Shown piece by piece: positions 1 through 10,805 of a stretch of DNA of 64,000 nucleotides. Position 1 is the first letter of the stretch, and every line of letters starts with the position of its first letter. Below the pieces are notes generated by a model. It was not told the DNA's origin. It worked only from the letters and a program-made list of their open reading frames with translations, and ran no database searches. Location of the stretch: assembly GCF_000219625.1 (NCBI RefSeq), contig NC_018215.1, positions 2,604,001 through 2,668,000 of the forward strand, written 5' to 3'. A program made the position numbers and the translations under genes. The stretch is from Zymoseptoria tritici IPO323 (lineage: Eukaryota > Ascomycota > Dothideomycetes > Mycosphaerellales > Mycosphaerellaceae).

Positions 1-691
1 GTTATTGGTTCGCGGATAGTCCAGGTCGAGAAGTGTGGAGAGATTGTCGACGACGAGTAGAGAGGTTGATGGTGGTGGAAAGGGAGACGGTGGGTGCTGG
101 GTCAAAGACAGGAGGTGGGAGAGGGTAGGAAGGGAGGCGTAATGGAACGATGAGGATGGCGATATTGAGGCCAGACGGAAGGCGGCGAGAGGATTCTTGC
201 AATCTGTGAAGCAAGTCAATGTCAGAACAGAGGATGCGGACAAGAGAGCAAATGTGCTTACCTAGCCATACCACATGCCCTTCTGCTTTGATCGCTGCTT
301 CAGCAGCCTGGAAACTGTGTCATAGCATCAAATCAGCAAGAATCCTTCTCGCCTTTCGAAATTAGATACTCACGCCAGCGAAGTCTTCCCACTCCCAGCA
401 GGTCCCCAGATCTCCGCCACCTTCCCACGTTCGAACCCTCCCGTCATTCCAGGCGAGCTGCCGACCAAAGCATGATCCAGAGACTTGAGGCCGCTTGAGA
501 CGAAGGCGTGTTTGGAATCGCCAGAAACATCTTGCAGCGCATCTGCGGCCGATTGTGTCGGAAGCCGATCTGAAATGTGTCAGTGACTTTGCTTCGATAG
601 CAAGAATATATGTGCACATACGTGTAGAAGTCGGTGCTTTGGGCTGTGTAGCAGTCGGCGAGGAGGAGGTGATCGTGATCGGGACAGCCAT
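1..691 (-). CDS. RAD51-like recombinase (RecA-fold ATPase), partial at left edge
   Basis: Four exons can be read on the minus strand: 691-622, 569-374, 314-262 and 203-1, with donors GTATGT, GTGAGT and GTAAGC and CAG acceptors; the C-terminus lies beyond the window. Spliced, the protein has a Walker A loop GPAGSGKTS at about residues 79-87 and a Walker B strand LLVVDN at about 155-160, the RecA/Rad51 core order. The stretch before Walker A (FVSSGLKSLDHAL) is the usual Rad51-family lead-in. Family knowledge: such proteins act in homologous recombination as ATP-dependent recombinases or as RAD55/RAD57-type mediators. The sequence does not decide which paralogue this is. The ATG at 691 is the only one that keeps phase across intron 1. 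Divergent from MDE1. Confidence 0.75.
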
Positions 692-936
692 TGCTGCCGG
701 TAAAGGGGACCTACATTCACTTGGAATGCGGGGCGCTTTCATGTGATCATGACTGGGGTTTGTCGGCAAGGTGATGTTGATCGATCGGAAAGGGCAATGC
801 GTGAGGACTTGAACGATTTTGTGTGCCTCAGGCAGGAACGAAAAAGCTGCTCCGCCTCGTGAAACGGCATTGACGACGACCACCTCCACATCTCTCGTTT
901 CTACCTACTCATCTCACCCTCCTCAACACCGCTGCG
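692..936. promoter_or_regulatory. Divergent intergenic region between the RAD51-like gene and MDE1
   Basis: The 245 bases between two divergent start codons must hold both promoters. The MDE1 side is pyrimidine-rich just before its ATG, as fungal leaders often are. I see no clear TATA box. Confidence 0.4.
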
Positions 937-1885
937 ATGTCCGCCTCCACGCCTTTCGCCGAGCTCTCTACCACCGACGCCGACGCTCTCATAATCTCCG
1001 ACGACCCGCTCCACCCTGCCAACCACATCCCCACGCTCTGCAAGCAATTCTATACACACGGCTGGGTGACGGGCACCGGTGGAGGGATCTCGATCCGGCA
1101 CGGCGATCATGTGTATCTGGCTCCCTCGGGTGTCGAGAAGGAGTTGATGTCGCCGAAGGACATCTTCGTGATGGACTGGAAGAGTGGAGAGTATTTGAGG
1201 AGGCCAGAGGTAGGTGATCTTCTTTCGTTCGGGGTGGGAAGAGATACAATGCGAGACGGGAAGAGAAAGCTTGGATCAGAAGAGGATCAGAAGACGAGGA
1301 AGACTACATACCTACATAACATCCGCAATGCAGCATCTTTCTCGCCCGACTTCTTTCGCTTCAAATCACTCGCTGAAACCCTTTTCTCTCCACCGGTAGG
1401 TCTTCAAACCCTCAGCCTGCACACCACTTTTCCTCTCCACCTACAAAGTCCGCGACGCCCACTGCTGCATCCACACACACTCCCAATGGGCTGTTCTCAT
1501 TACCTTGATCGTCGGAACGGGCAAGCAAAATAACGGAGCGACAGACCACTTCGCAATCCGCGAAATCGAACAGATCAAAGGTCTCTCACGCACTGGAACA
1601 GGCAGCACCACTATCGCTGAAGGTGGCCGTAAACTCGGCAACCTGGGATACTTTGACACCTTGAAGGTGCCCATCATCGAGAATACAGCGCATGAGGAGG
1701 ACTTGAAGGACAGTCTGGAAGCGGCGATGAAGGAGTGGCCGGAGGCGTGTGCGGTGTTGGTGAAGAGGCACGGGGTGTATGTGTGGGGAAGAGATGTGGT
1801 GCAAGCGAAGACGCAGGCGGAGAGTCTGGACTACCTTTTCAGGCTGGCGGTGGAGATGCACGGGTTAGGATTGCAATGGGTGTGA
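937..1885 (+). CDS. MDE1: Methylthioribulose-1-phosphate dehydratase (class II aldolase/adducin fold)
   Basis: Two exons, 937-1209 and 1400-1885, joined in phase 0 across a 190-base intron (GTAGGT...GGTAG), give 252 aa. Known role: cytosolic zinc-dependent dehydration of 5-methylthioribulose-1-phosphate in methionine salvage. Visible family marks are the N-terminal GWVTGTGGG motif, PSGVEKE, the zinc-site pair HTH at residues 116-118 and a third histidine in RHGVYVWG at 215. Length matches the family (about 240 aa). Without splicing the HTH segment is out of frame, so the intron is needed. It converges with the dehydratase gene downstream, with only 43 bases between the stop codons. Confidence 0.9.
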
Positions 1886-1928
1886 TTGTCATATTCATCT
1901 ATCTTCGCAAACGAAGCCTGCGTTCTCC

Positions 1929-3329
1929 TCAAATCTTCACCCCCTCCAAAATCGGTCTCGCCTCCTCCGTCCTCCACCAACTCACCCCCTCCTCACCCGG
2001 AAACTCAAACCTCCTCATACTCTCCTCCTTCATCTCCACCGAATACCCCGCCTCCAACGGCGTCTTATAAAACCCATCCACAACCTCACTCGGATGTAAG
2101 AAATGCTCATGCAAATGATCCACATACTCCAACACCGAGCGCTTCCCACTCACACACACATAGTCCACCGTGCTCAAGTGCTGCGTATACTCCGGCAGTC
2201 CCACGCCACCACTATGCGGCACAATCGGCACGCCGAACTTCTTCGCCATGAGCAGCACAGCCAGCACTTCGTTCACACCACCCATTCGACATGCGTCGAT
2301 TTGACACACGTCTATCGCTCCTTGTTGCAGGAATTGCTTGAACATGACTCTGTTCTGACACATCTCTCCCGTCGCCACCGCGATACCCATCGGCTTTAAC
2401 GCTTCCCGAATCGTCTTGTGACCAAACACGTCGTCCGGTGAAGTCGGCTCTTCGATGAACCAGGGTTTGAACTCCGCCAGTTCAGTCATATACGCAATCG
2501 CCTCCGGCACGTCCCAGACTTGATTCGCGTCCACCATGATGACATTCCCCTTGTCGTACCCGAGGACCTCCCGGGCGATACTGAGGCGGTGTTTGTCTTC
2601 AGCGAGGGAGGTGCCAACTTTGAGTTTGAAATGTCGATAGCCTTGATCGCGGGTTTCTTGTAGCAGGGACTTCATTTTCGCTTCGCCGTAGCCGAGCCAG
2701 CCGGCGGAGGTGGTGTAGGCGGGCACGGCGCGGGATGCGAGGGCTTCTTCGATGCGTTGGGGCTTGGTTGATTCCGCGTCACGCAGGATGGAGAGGGCTT
2801 CGTCTTTCGTCAAGGCGTCGGTGATGTACCGGAAGTCGATGCATTGCACGAATTCTTCAGGGGTGAAGTCGGCGATGATTCGCCAGACGGGTTTGTTTAG
2901 CGTCTTCGCCCAGAGATCCCAGATTGCGTTGACGACGGCTCCGAGCGCGAGATGGATGACTCCCTTTTCGGGTCCGATCCAGCGGAGTTGTGAGTCCGCG
3001 ACGAGGAACCGCCAGGTCTTGCCCCAGTCTTCGACGAGGGAGGAGAGGGTTCTTCCTTTGACTCGTTCGGAGAGGGCGGCGATGGCGTGGCAGACGATCT
3101 CGTTGCCGCGGCCGATGGTGAAGGTCATGCCGTGGCCGGAGTGAGGGCTGTCGGTGTGGAGGATGCAGTATGCGGCGGAGTAGTCGCCTGCTGCGTTCAT
3201 GGCATCGGAGCCGGTTTTGTCGAGGGAGGTCTGTGGTGTGTCAGAGGGCGTGCTGGAGGATGATGGACGTTGGAGTGTACTCACAGGGAAGCGGACATCC
3301 CGCGTGGTGATGCTTGTGATTGTGACCAT
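1929..3329 (-). CDS. Enolase-superfamily sugar-acid dehydratase, L-fuconate dehydratase type
   Basis: Exons 3329-3285 and 3230-1929 flank a 54-base intron (3231-3284, GTGAGT...CACAG). Its length is a multiple of three with no stop, so it can be mistaken for 18 codons; removing it joins RFP to TSLDKTGSDAMN, the usual start of this family. The 448 aa product shows superfamily catalytic features: KLK (Lys217/219), VDANQ (Asp249), IEEP (Glu275/276), TGE (Glu304) and VPHSGG (His354). Family role: Mg-dependent dehydration of an acid sugar such as L-fuconate to a 2-keto-3-deoxy acid; the exact substrate is inferred. A second in-frame ATG at 3377 exists, but the motif-containing N-terminus starts at 3329. 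Confidence 0.85.
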   Translation of the reverse strand: MVTITSITTRDVRFPVSTLQRPSSSSTPSDTPQTSLDKTGSDAMNAAGDYSAAYCILHTDSPHSGHGMTFTIGRGNEIVCHAIAALSERVKGRTLSSLVEDWGKTWRFLVADSQLRWIGPEKGVIHLALGAVVNAIWDLWAKTLNKPVWRIIADFTPEEFVQCIDFRYITDALTKDEALSILRDAESTKPQRIEEALASRAVPAYTTSAGWLGYGEAKMKSLLQETRDQGYRHFKLKVGTSLAEDKHRLSIAREVLGYDKGNVIMVDANQVWDVPEAIAYMTELAEFKPWFIEEPTSPDDVFGHKTIREALKPMGIAVATGEMCQNRVMFKQFLQQGAIDVCQIDACRMGGVNEVLAVLLMAKKFGVPIVPHSGGVGLPEYTQHLSTVDYVCVSGKRSVLEYVDHLHEHFLHPSEVVDGFYKTPLEAGYSVEMKEESMRRFEFPGEEGVSWWRTEEARPILEGVKI

Positions 3330-3934
3330 TTTGTCTGCTCGGTCGTGTGGATCACTGGGTTCTATCAGGACACCCATTGTGAAAGGAGCTCAAAAAGAGC
3401 AGGAGGACACAGGTGAGGTGATGAAAGCTCCCGCAGTGGTCCACTTTTCCGTCTCCAACCGACCCGAGCTGTAGTCAAGAATCTCAGGTAGGCTACTTGG
3501 CTACGATCAAGCTTCCCGTCCGATGAAAAGGCGATTGAGAAACGATATTTCAGCCACGAGACAAATAGCCTGAAAATACATTGATGGGCAACGACGCTTT
3601 AAGGCGAGTGAGGTCGTCCTTGTCGATGAATTTAGCCGGGATACGAGTAGTCTGAAGAAAGTGGCGCGACTCCCGATACGAGGCATCGAGACCGATCTTG
3701 GAAATGTCTCCGACAGACCCCGGCGGTGGTGGCACTGTTCGCCACAGTGTTACTCTGCTAGCATGGTTCAACGATCGCTGTAAGACTGGCCGCATTGCAC
3801 ATTCGAGAGCGTGCAGACGATGAACACGCAAACGCCGTCAGTAGCCGGTGGGAGAGTTTCTGGGTGGCGCACTGAAATTCTGCATTCCGACGACTTTCAC
3901 GATGTAGTTACATCTCACGATTGATAAACCGTGT
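3330..3934. other. Intergenic, no convincing gene
   Basis: A minus-strand frame at about 3550-3800 is open for some 90 codons and ends in a plausible-looking segment (RLKASLPINVFSGYLS), but it has no upstream ATG and I recognise no family. It could be a gene remnant. Confidence 0.3.
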
Positions 3935-5005
3935 TCAATGACCAGGATTAGGGACCATGTGGCAACACACTACAGCTTGTGTAGTTCCGTCACTGCCCAT
4001 GTCCAGATCTCTCTCGCCCCAGCTCCACGAGATGGGACCTACAATTTTCTCCGCCCACGGACCCATCAGGGCACTGTAGATGTCCCTCGACGACCGCCTC
4101 TCACCTTCAAGAGTCTCAACCGTGTCCTCACCCATGAATACAAAGTTGAGCTTGTCAATACGACCATACTTTAGCAGCTTGAGCAATTCCTCCGGAGCCA
4201 GTGGCGGATACCAATCCTCTGCGCCGCCGCATGGGACGTATGAAGACACTTCTCGCAGCGACGATAGGTGAGAAGCCAGGAAGGCCGTGAATGGAGCAAC
4301 GAGTTCCAGCCGCCGATCGTCCTTGTAGTGCGGACGTGTTGGATTCCCAGACCAAGATATCCTATTCGAGCCATCGTCGGTCATAAGAGTGTTGCCGGTA
4401 AGTGTGACGGACTGAATACACTTCCGAGCATGGTCCGGCAAAGACGACAGGAAGCGCATGCTGGCAATGGCATCGGAGTCCAAGACGAAGGTCGTCGTTG
4501 CATAGAAGTATGAGCTGGCAGCATCGTGGAGGCAACGGTTGACTCGGAGGAGGTCCAGAGTGAAGTGGTTTCTGGTGACAAGACGGTAGCGCGGTGCTTG
4601 AGCCTCGTCACCGTCTTCATCCTCATCGTCATTGGCGTGTCTAGCGATGAAAGCTTTCGTGCGAAATTTGATGCTCGGAATGGCTATGTATGGAGGTGGT
4701 GTTGCACCGTCGAGTCTCGATTTGGCAGCGGTGTTTGTTGTAGGTCTTGCGCTGTTCTTGTCCGCCGGTGGGTAGTTTGTCGTAGGGGATTCTGGGAAGC
4801 GCCTCATATCTTCGTACCTTTCCGCCTCCAGCTGGGCCGGATCGCAAAGTGCAATAGATCGAGAGTCTTGCCAGAGATGAGCAAAGATCCTCCTTCGGAC
4901 TGCGTCGGGGATATCCATCAGGTTGGCCATCCTGTCGCTCGGTTCCGGACAAAGTGGAGGTGCTGCATCAAGCTCGGAACTGATGATCTTGTCGGCGATG
5001 AGCAT
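3935..5005 (-). CDS. F-box-like protein of unknown function
   Basis: Single open frame of 356 aa starting at ATG 5005; a second ATG at 4930 (MANLMDIPD) is an alternative start. Residues 30-50 contain MDIPDAVRRRIFAHLW, an F-box-like motif of the kind found at the start of many fungal accessory proteins. The middle is acidic and low complexity (DDEDEDGDE near 125-135). The rest (LDLLRVNRCLHDAAS..., FVMGEDTVE) looks like the alpha/beta body these proteins share. By analogy it could bind a SKP1-type adaptor, but no substrate or partner is visible. Its neighbour on the same strand is another protein of this general class. Confidence 0.65.
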   Translation of the reverse strand: MLIADKIISSELDAAPPLCPEPSDRMANLMDIPDAVRRRIFAHLWQDSRSIALCDPAQLEAERYEDMRRFPESPTTNYPPADKNSARPTTNTAAKSRLDGATPPPYIAIPSIKFRTKAFIARHANDDEDEDGDEAQAPRYRLVTRNHFTLDLLRVNRCLHDAASSYFYATTTFVLDSDAIASMRFLSSLPDHARKCIQSVTLTGNTLMTDDGSNRISWSGNPTRPHYKDDRRLELVAPFTAFLASHLSSLREVSSYVPCGGAEDWYPPLAPEELLKLLKYGRIDKLNFVFMGEDTVETLEGERRSSRDIYSALMGPWAEKIVGPISWSWGERDLDMGSDGTTQAVVCCHMVPNPGH

Positions 5006-5238
5006 GTCTATGCGAACAATGCTGACGATTGATGGAAGGTCAGACGCGAGGAACGCGTTTGCCTAAAGCTTAATGTCACGCGAGAGCTCGCATGGACGTG
5101 GCATTGTGACAGGGGTGTCCGAAGCTCATCTTGTCAACAATCGTGATGATGTTGGCAATCGATTCCGCTTGCCATGGCCCTCTTGACTGATGTTCATCGT
5201 CGCAAAGAGGCAGTTTTGCAGCAATTGGGTTGCGATCA

Positions 5239-6570
5239 TCATGGAATGCGCTCCTCCGGGATCGCTGAAGGACAAGACTCCCCACAAAACCCGACTCTAC
5301 TGTAACAAAGCCTTCTGTGGTACTGTTCCTCCTGTCGTCTGCAAGCATGTAACGACAAAAGCACAGTATCGCGATCCCATGGCGCCAGTAGCTGATCACG
5401 TATTGCAGCGGCCCACGTTCGGCGCTCATCATCATCTAGGAGATGCTTACGAATCATGCTTGGCGTCTCGCAGTGGAAATGCTTCTCCTCACTGTCATGA
5501 ACAAGGATAGAAACATGCTCCAGAGGAAGAGAACCAAAGTTCAGCAAACCTCGGGCCCAGTGATTGATCTTCCAGTCCGTCTTCAAGGCGTCTCGCGCTT
5601 GTGGCATCTTCCAAAAGGCCAGTTCTAGCGTGGCATGCAGCTTGCGAACTCCAGAGAAAGCACGGCAAACTGCGACCGATTTTGCAGGATGTTGGTGAAA
5701 GAGTCCGTCACGTGAACTGCCCATGTAAACACGCAGCCGCAAGTCGCGAACGAGCGATACATGTTTCGTTGGAATCTTCGTGGCAAATGCATGCAGATCG
5801 TGGGGATAGCGAAACGAGAAGGCGTTCTTGCGGTATACCTCGCCACACAATTCATCGTATGTTTGCTTGCAGACGAACAGTGGAGCGAAAGGCCAGCGCG
5901 GCACTGCCGCTCCACCATCTCGGTCGGAACAGTACCAACAATCAGAGTGGCGGGACTCGTAGTCGGAATACCAACAATCTGCTTCGTCATCGATCCACTT
6001 CTTGGTCTCGGTTTCATCATCCGTCGAAGTGCCCTCGCATCTGCACAGATGCCGCGTGAAGCCAGCTCCGGGGTTGTAACTCGGTGCACTATTACTTCCG
6101 CCTGAGTAACTGCCACCATGATGCTGAACATGGATATTACCCCAAGGCATCGCCATGGCGTATATTCTGTCTCGCAGCTCTTGCGGCAGTCCCAAGAAAG
6201 ACGCACGCTTGATGCCGGTTTCTTCGTTCAGCGATATACTGCCATCGTCCGGGACCTCTGCTTCGATAATGCTCTGAAGGTAGGCGTTCGTGGCGTGCAG
6301 GTCTTCGAGGAATGGTCCAATAGCAGAGACTGACATGAAGTTGAAATCGTGTTCCGAGCTGGGAGGACGTGCGACCATGTTTCGGCGCTTTTGATCTGCG
6401 TCTTTCTGCATCTCTCGGATGATTCTTTGGTTTTTCGCCAGCGTCAGGCGAGGCTGCTCCAGCATGGCTGGAGTCAATTTGGTCAAGTCGAGCCGCGAGT
6501 GCTTCGCGGAGACTGCACTCTCGTCGCCGACACCATATTCGCACTCTCGCTTCCTCGAAATGGCTGTCAT
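5239..6570 (-). CDS. F-box-like / LPxELRxxIY-domain protein
   Basis: Intact frame of 443 aa from ATG 6570. The N-terminal 100 residues are charged and probably helical. The core starts with FLGLPQELRDRIYAMAM at about 128-144, the signature of a large fungal family (F-box-like or DUF7730-type) that normally continues with a PLFVCKQTYDEL block, present here near residues 233-245. A Cys/Trp-rich insert (CWYSDYESRH...CWYCSD) lies between. Function is unknown for the family. The last 40 residues (ACRRQEEQYHRRL...) look less conserved, so a C-terminal intron cannot be excluded. Confidence 0.65.
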   Translation of the reverse strand: MTAISRKRECEYGVGDESAVSAKHSRLDLTKLTPAMLEQPRLTLAKNQRIIREMQKDADQKRRNMVARPPSSEHDFNFMSVSAIGPFLEDLHATNAYLQSIIEAEVPDDGSISLNEETGIKRASFLGLPQELRDRIYAMAMPWGNIHVQHHGGSYSGGSNSAPSYNPGAGFTRHLCRCEGTSTDDETETKKWIDDEADCWYSDYESRHSDCWYCSDRDGGAAVPRWPFAPLFVCKQTYDELCGEVYRKNAFSFRYPHDLHAFATKIPTKHVSLVRDLRLRVYMGSSRDGLFHQHPAKSVAVCRAFSGVRKLHATLELAFWKMPQARDALKTDWKINHWARGLLNFGSLPLEHVSILVHDSEEKHFHCETPSMIRKHLLDDDERRTWAAAIRDQLLAPWDRDTVLLSLHACRRQEEQYHRRLCYSRVGFCGESCPSAIPEERIP

Positions 6571-8153
6571 GTTCGCCGATGCTGATGTCGGTGTTGTTGC
6601 AAGAAGAAGACAGCCCGAGGAGAAGGAAGACGTGTCGAGTTCTTGGCGTAAAGCTTGACGTGTACTTTTCGCGTTTCCTCACTTCTGAAGACATCAACCT
6701 CGCCGGTATGGACATCCATGCAGATGTCGCCAGAGCATCTTGCATCGACTGCGCGGTTCAAAGGAAGACAGTCTCGATGGTTTCTCATCCACGTCAACGT
6801 ACAGCGCTGACTGCAGGAGCGCATCAAAGCATTGTCAGTCGAATCCCGGGCTGGGGTTGGTGGGACTTGCGAGGTGACTGTAAAACGAGCTGCGACCTGG
6901 GTTCACCATATGCCTGGACGGCGCTCTATGCGACCGCATGCTGCACACGACAGCTTTCCATCTATGTACAGCCCGCGGTGATTTGCAGTCCCTACTGCAC
7001 TGCACGTTCCCGTCGGCTCGTCATGTGGCCAGACATGGACCGCATTATTGATCTCCACGTGAATGCACTCTTCGCGAAAGCCTTGGCCCAAAGACTCCGC
7101 GAAGACTCCGCTGGAGTATCGAACCAACGCGAGCGGAGTCACCGGCGCAAATTTTGACAAAAAGCAACCTTGGAAGCTCCGTTGCGGCGCTGCGTCCGAG
7201 TCGTTGAGGAATTGCTTGACAGTCAGGGCAGCGTCGAACACGCCCTCCTACAACTCGAATCTCAGATCGAAGAGCATGCGGTCAGGCCCACCCGGACAAC
7301 GATATCGAAGAACAACACATCAACCATCGGGAGACGTCGACAACTCAATCCCGCACAAGTCCTCTCCCGCTTCCAAACATACTTGCCTGTAGTGCTGGTT
7401 GACATGGAGCTCGACTACATCTCGCTAACCAAAACTTGCAATGCGCTCATCAAGGCTATACGCACGGCGCTGAGGGCTGAGCTGGGCATTCGCGCTTCGA
7501 CATCGCAGGCTTCAGGCGAGAGCAATGATCATAGCGTTCTGGCTGTGGTCTTGTTGATTCTGGACGGCAATTAAAAGGACGCTGCCGTCCACGGGAGGAG
7601 AAGAAGTGGAGAGGACTTCAAGGGAAGCGCGGAGAGGCTGACCGCGTGTAGAGCATTTGAGCAATTCTTCAGGCTGTATGTCGAACCCAAGCTGGGAGCA
7701 CATTGAATCGGCAAAGTCGAACATGACGCCAGAAGTCTTTTCTCAGTTCGTTCTCCATCGATTCCGTCCTTCAATCTTCGTCCAATGCCAAAGCTGCAGT
7801 CGGCTCGCATAGCCATACCTCCATGTCTCCGCTCAGACTGCACCGTCCAAGCTGACTGAGCTATAGCTGTATGGTGAAAGGTGCGCCGAAGTTAGAGAGA
7901 TGTGCATCAGGATCTTTGCGCTCAAGGTGTTGTCGGCGATATCCTGTTTAGTATGGTTTGAAGTGCAGTTTGAGCGGAAGAATGGAGGTAGTGGTGTTTC
8001 AGAGCAGACGGCAAGTGAAGCCGTGGAGCCCACAGGTGGACCTCCGGCCCGAAGCGCCGGCCCGAAGTCCGGTCATCTAACGCCGAACCCTCCGATGCGA
8101 TCTAAATTTTTGAATCTGCGACCCTCTCGTCGTCCTCTTCACAACACCATACG
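6571..8153. other. Gene-poor 1.6 kb with one possible decayed ORF
   Basis: The plus strand has an open stretch to 7574 that reads like protein near its end (YLPVVLVDMELDYISLTKTC) but lacks a good ATG upstream; it may be a fragment of a larger unknown fungal protein. A MITE-like element occupies 7818-7988. The last 160 bases precede NOP14 and should contain its promoter. Confidence 0.35.
7818..7988. mobile_element. MITE-like element, copy 1 (171 bp, TA-flanked)
   Basis: The ends are inverted repeats: the left CCTCCATG...CCGCTCAGACTGCAC matches the reverse complement of the right end in about 24 of 28 positions. Both ends abut TA (7816-7817 and 7989-7990), the target duplication made by Tc1/mariner transposases. 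No coding capacity. The same termini flank a second element at 11964-12181. Confidence 0.7.
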
Positions 8154-10805
8154 ATGCCGCCCTCCCAACTCAAGCGGCTGAAAGCCTCGCTCCGCGAACA
8201 AGGTCTCTCCAATCAACAAAAATCGAAGAAACAAAAGAAACAGTCCGCGTCCTCCAAATCCACCTCCGAACGCAACAATCGCGCCGCCGCCCTCCAACAA
8301 ATCCGCGACTCCTTCAATCCTTTCGAACACAAATCGATTTCTTCACGACCGGAGAAGTTTTCCTCGACTAGCATCAGCAACCGCAACAATGGTGCTGGGG
8401 GCGGGTACAAAGCTGTGTTGCATCGACCTGGGGTGTCGAAGTCAAGAGGCGAGGAGATGAGACGGGGCACATTACTGCCGGAGATGAGGAGAAGGAACAA
8501 AGTTGGTGGATTGGTGGACCGAAGAATTGGCGAAGGCGATGTGGATATGACGCCGGAGGAAAGGGCAGTGCAGAGATTTGCGAGGGAGAAGGAGCGGAAG
8601 GCGAAGGGACGGGGAATGTTTGATTTGGAGGGCAGTGATGAGGAGGGAGGCGATTTGCTAACGCATGGAGGGAGGAAGGTGGAGGACTTGGTGGCGGACG
8701 ACTTCCAGGATGAGAGCGTTGAGGGAAGTGAAGATGATGAGGAGGAGCTGTTCACACGGAAGAGGCGGCGGGAGAGCGATGAAGGCGAGGACGAGGAAGG
8801 CGAGGAAGAGGTTGATGGTGACGAGGACGATCAGCCAGAGAGGAAGAAAACGAAGAAAGAGGTTATGCATGAACTGATTGCAAAGTCGAAAATGCATAAG
8901 TATGAGAGGCAAAAGGTCAAGGAGGACGATGATGACCTTCGAGAAGAGCTGGACAAGGGGTTCGGGGAAATTCTCGGCCTCCTTCAAGGCGTGAAGAAGC
9001 CTCCTCCACCCCCGAAAGCAAGCGTACCAGCTGCTGTCGACTCTAATGGACCTATCGTCAATCCCGATCGACAGAAACTATTGGATGGAATGGAGAGGTC
9101 GCAGGCAGACAAGGATTATGATGTTCGCATGAAGCAGCTCGCGACGGACACCCGTGCGAAGCCTTCTGATCGGGCGAAGACCGCGGAGGAGAAAGCTGCA
9201 GATGAGGCTGCAAAACTACAGAAGCTTGAAGAGAAGCGCCTCAAGCGAATGCGAGGAGAGGAACTGTCTGATGATGAGAAGGACGGGAAAACTGACAAGG
9301 GCGATGGTGTGGAAGATGACGGTCTTGATGGTGGGGATCAAGAGGAAGACTACGGTGATGAGGCCGCCGATTTCGGTTTCACGTCTTCGGCACCACCGAC
9401 AAAGGCCTCAAAGCCCAGCGAACAGCTGGTTCTTGACGACGAGGATGAATTTGCGTTGGAAGATGACCTCGTTGCAAGCGGTTCTGATGCTGGACTGAGT
9501 GACGTTGAAAGTGGTCAGGACAGCGAAGAAGACAGCGATTTGGACATGGAGAACCACGACGACGAAGAGGACGAGTTCGTCACGGGCATTCTCGGACCGG
9601 AAGATGAGGTGGAGTCAAAAGGGCCTGAAGTCAGTGGTGCGAATGCTGTTGCGCCGGGTACACGACTGGCATTTACATACCCGTGCCCCCGATCTCATGA
9701 AGAGCTGCTCGATGTCGTAAAAGACATTCCGGTCGACCAGCTCATCACGGTCGTCCAGCGAATTCGAGCGCTGTATCATCCCTCTCTATCCGAGGCCAAC
9801 AAGGAATCCATGGCCGACTTTTCCCGCTCTCTGGTAGAGCACTTGGCATACATGGGGAACGAGAAGCAGCCTCTTGTGGTCATTGAACAAGTCATCCGCC
9901 ATTTGCACTCCCTCTCACGCACATACCCTTCGGAAATTGGAGAAGCCTTTCGAGCTCAACTCAGAGCTTTTCACGAACGCGGTCAGCCCAACGCCGGCGA
10001 CTTCATCATCCTCACGGCAATCGGGTCTATCTACCCCACCAGCGACCACTGGCATCAAGTCGTCACGCCGGCCATCACGATCATGGCCAAATGGCTTGGT
10101 CTCAATGTGCCCTCGGCCACGAAGCCTGTCGAGCCAACCCTCCTCGCCACCGGCGCCTTCCTCGTCTCACTATGCATCACATACCAACGACTCTCCAAGC
10201 GCCTCATCCCGGAGGCAGTCCGCTTCACTCTGAGGGCGCTGTCTACCAGATCCCTCACTCCGGCCCTCTCGACACCGCACCTCACTAACCTCGTCCTGCT
10301 GGCCGACCTCTACGCTCCACTTTCCGCCTTCACCGAACTGTTCACCCCATTCCTCTCCGTCCTCAAATCCATCCCAACTGCGAAACCAATCCACCAACGC
10401 CTCAAAATCGCCCTCTCCACCTCCCGCCTCGCCCGCCGCCCACTCGAGCTGCACCACCACAAACCCAACCCCATCCGCACCTCGATCCCCAAATTCGAAG
10501 AATCCTACAATCCCGACAAGCACTACGATCCCGACAAGGAGCGTAGCGACAGCAAGAAACTTGCAGCAGAATACAAGCGGGAGAGGAAAGGTGCGATTCG
10601 CGAACTGCGGAAGGATGCGAATTTCATGGCGAGAGAGATGCTCAGGGAGAAGAAGGAGGCGGATGTGGCGTATGAGAAGAAGTATCGCAGATTGGTTGCG
10701 GAGGTACAGGGTGAGGCGGCGCAGGGTGGGAAGGAGTGGGAGAGGGAGAAGGCAAGGAATGATCGGCAGAAGATGGAGGCGAAGAAGAAGAAGGCGGGGC
10801 GGTGA
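8154..10805 (+). CDS. NOP14: Nop14-like nucleolar small-subunit processome protein
   Basis: Intronless frame of 883 aa with the ATG in good context (ACGATGCC). The N-terminus (LKRLKASLREQGL, then NPFEHK near residue 55 and RPGVSKSRG near 93) is typical of Nop14. Several long acidic blocks follow (about 160-230 and 385-490), then a helical C-terminal region and a basic tail (KKKKAGR). Known role: nuclear assembly of the 90S/SSU processome, 18S rRNA maturation and 40S export, together with Utp14, Noc4 and Emg1. Length is close to yeast Nop14 (about 810 aa). I see no breaks. It is a single-copy housekeeping gene on the plus strand between accessory genes. Confidence 0.92.
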   Translation: MPPSQLKRLKASLREQGLSNQQKSKKQKKQSASSKSTSERNNRAAALQQIRDSFNPFEHKSISSRPEKFSSTSISNRNNGAGGGYKAVLHRPGVSKSRGEEMRRGTLLPEMRRRNKVGGLVDRRIGEGDVDMTPEERAVQRFAREKERKAKGRGMFDLEGSDEEGGDLLTHGGRKVEDLVADDFQDESVEGSEDDEEELFTRKRRRESDEGEDEEGEEEVDGDEDDQPERKKTKKEVMHELIAKSKMHKYERQKVKEDDDDLREELDKGFGEILGLLQGVKKPPPPPKASVPAAVDSNGPIVNPDRQKLLDGMERSQADKDYDVRMKQLATDTRAKPSDRAKTAEEKAADEAAKLQKLEEKRLKRMRGEELSDDEKDGKTDKGDGVEDDGLDGGDQEEDYGDEAADFGFTSSAPPTKASKPSEQLVLDDEDEFALEDDLVASGSDAGLSDVESGQDSEEDSDLDMENHDDEEDEFVTGILGPEDEVESKGPEVSGANAVAPGTRLAFTYPCPRSHEELLDVVKDIPVDQLITVVQRIRALYHPSLSEANKESMADFSRSLVEHLAYMGNEKQPLVVIEQVIRHLHSLSRTYPSEIGEAFRAQLRAFHERGQPNAGDFIILTAIGSIYPTSDHWHQVVTPAITIMAKWLGLNVPSATKPVEPTLLATGAFLVSLCITYQRLSKRLIPEAVRFTLRALSTRSLTPALSTPHLTNLVLLADLYAPLSAFTELFTPFLSVLKSIPTAKPIHQRLKIALSTSRLARRPLELHHHKPNPIRTSIPKFEESYNPDKHYDPDKERSDSKKLAAEYKRERKGAIRELRKDANFMAREMLREKKEADVAYEKKYRRLVAEVQGEAAQGGKEWEREKARNDRQKMEAKKKKAGR

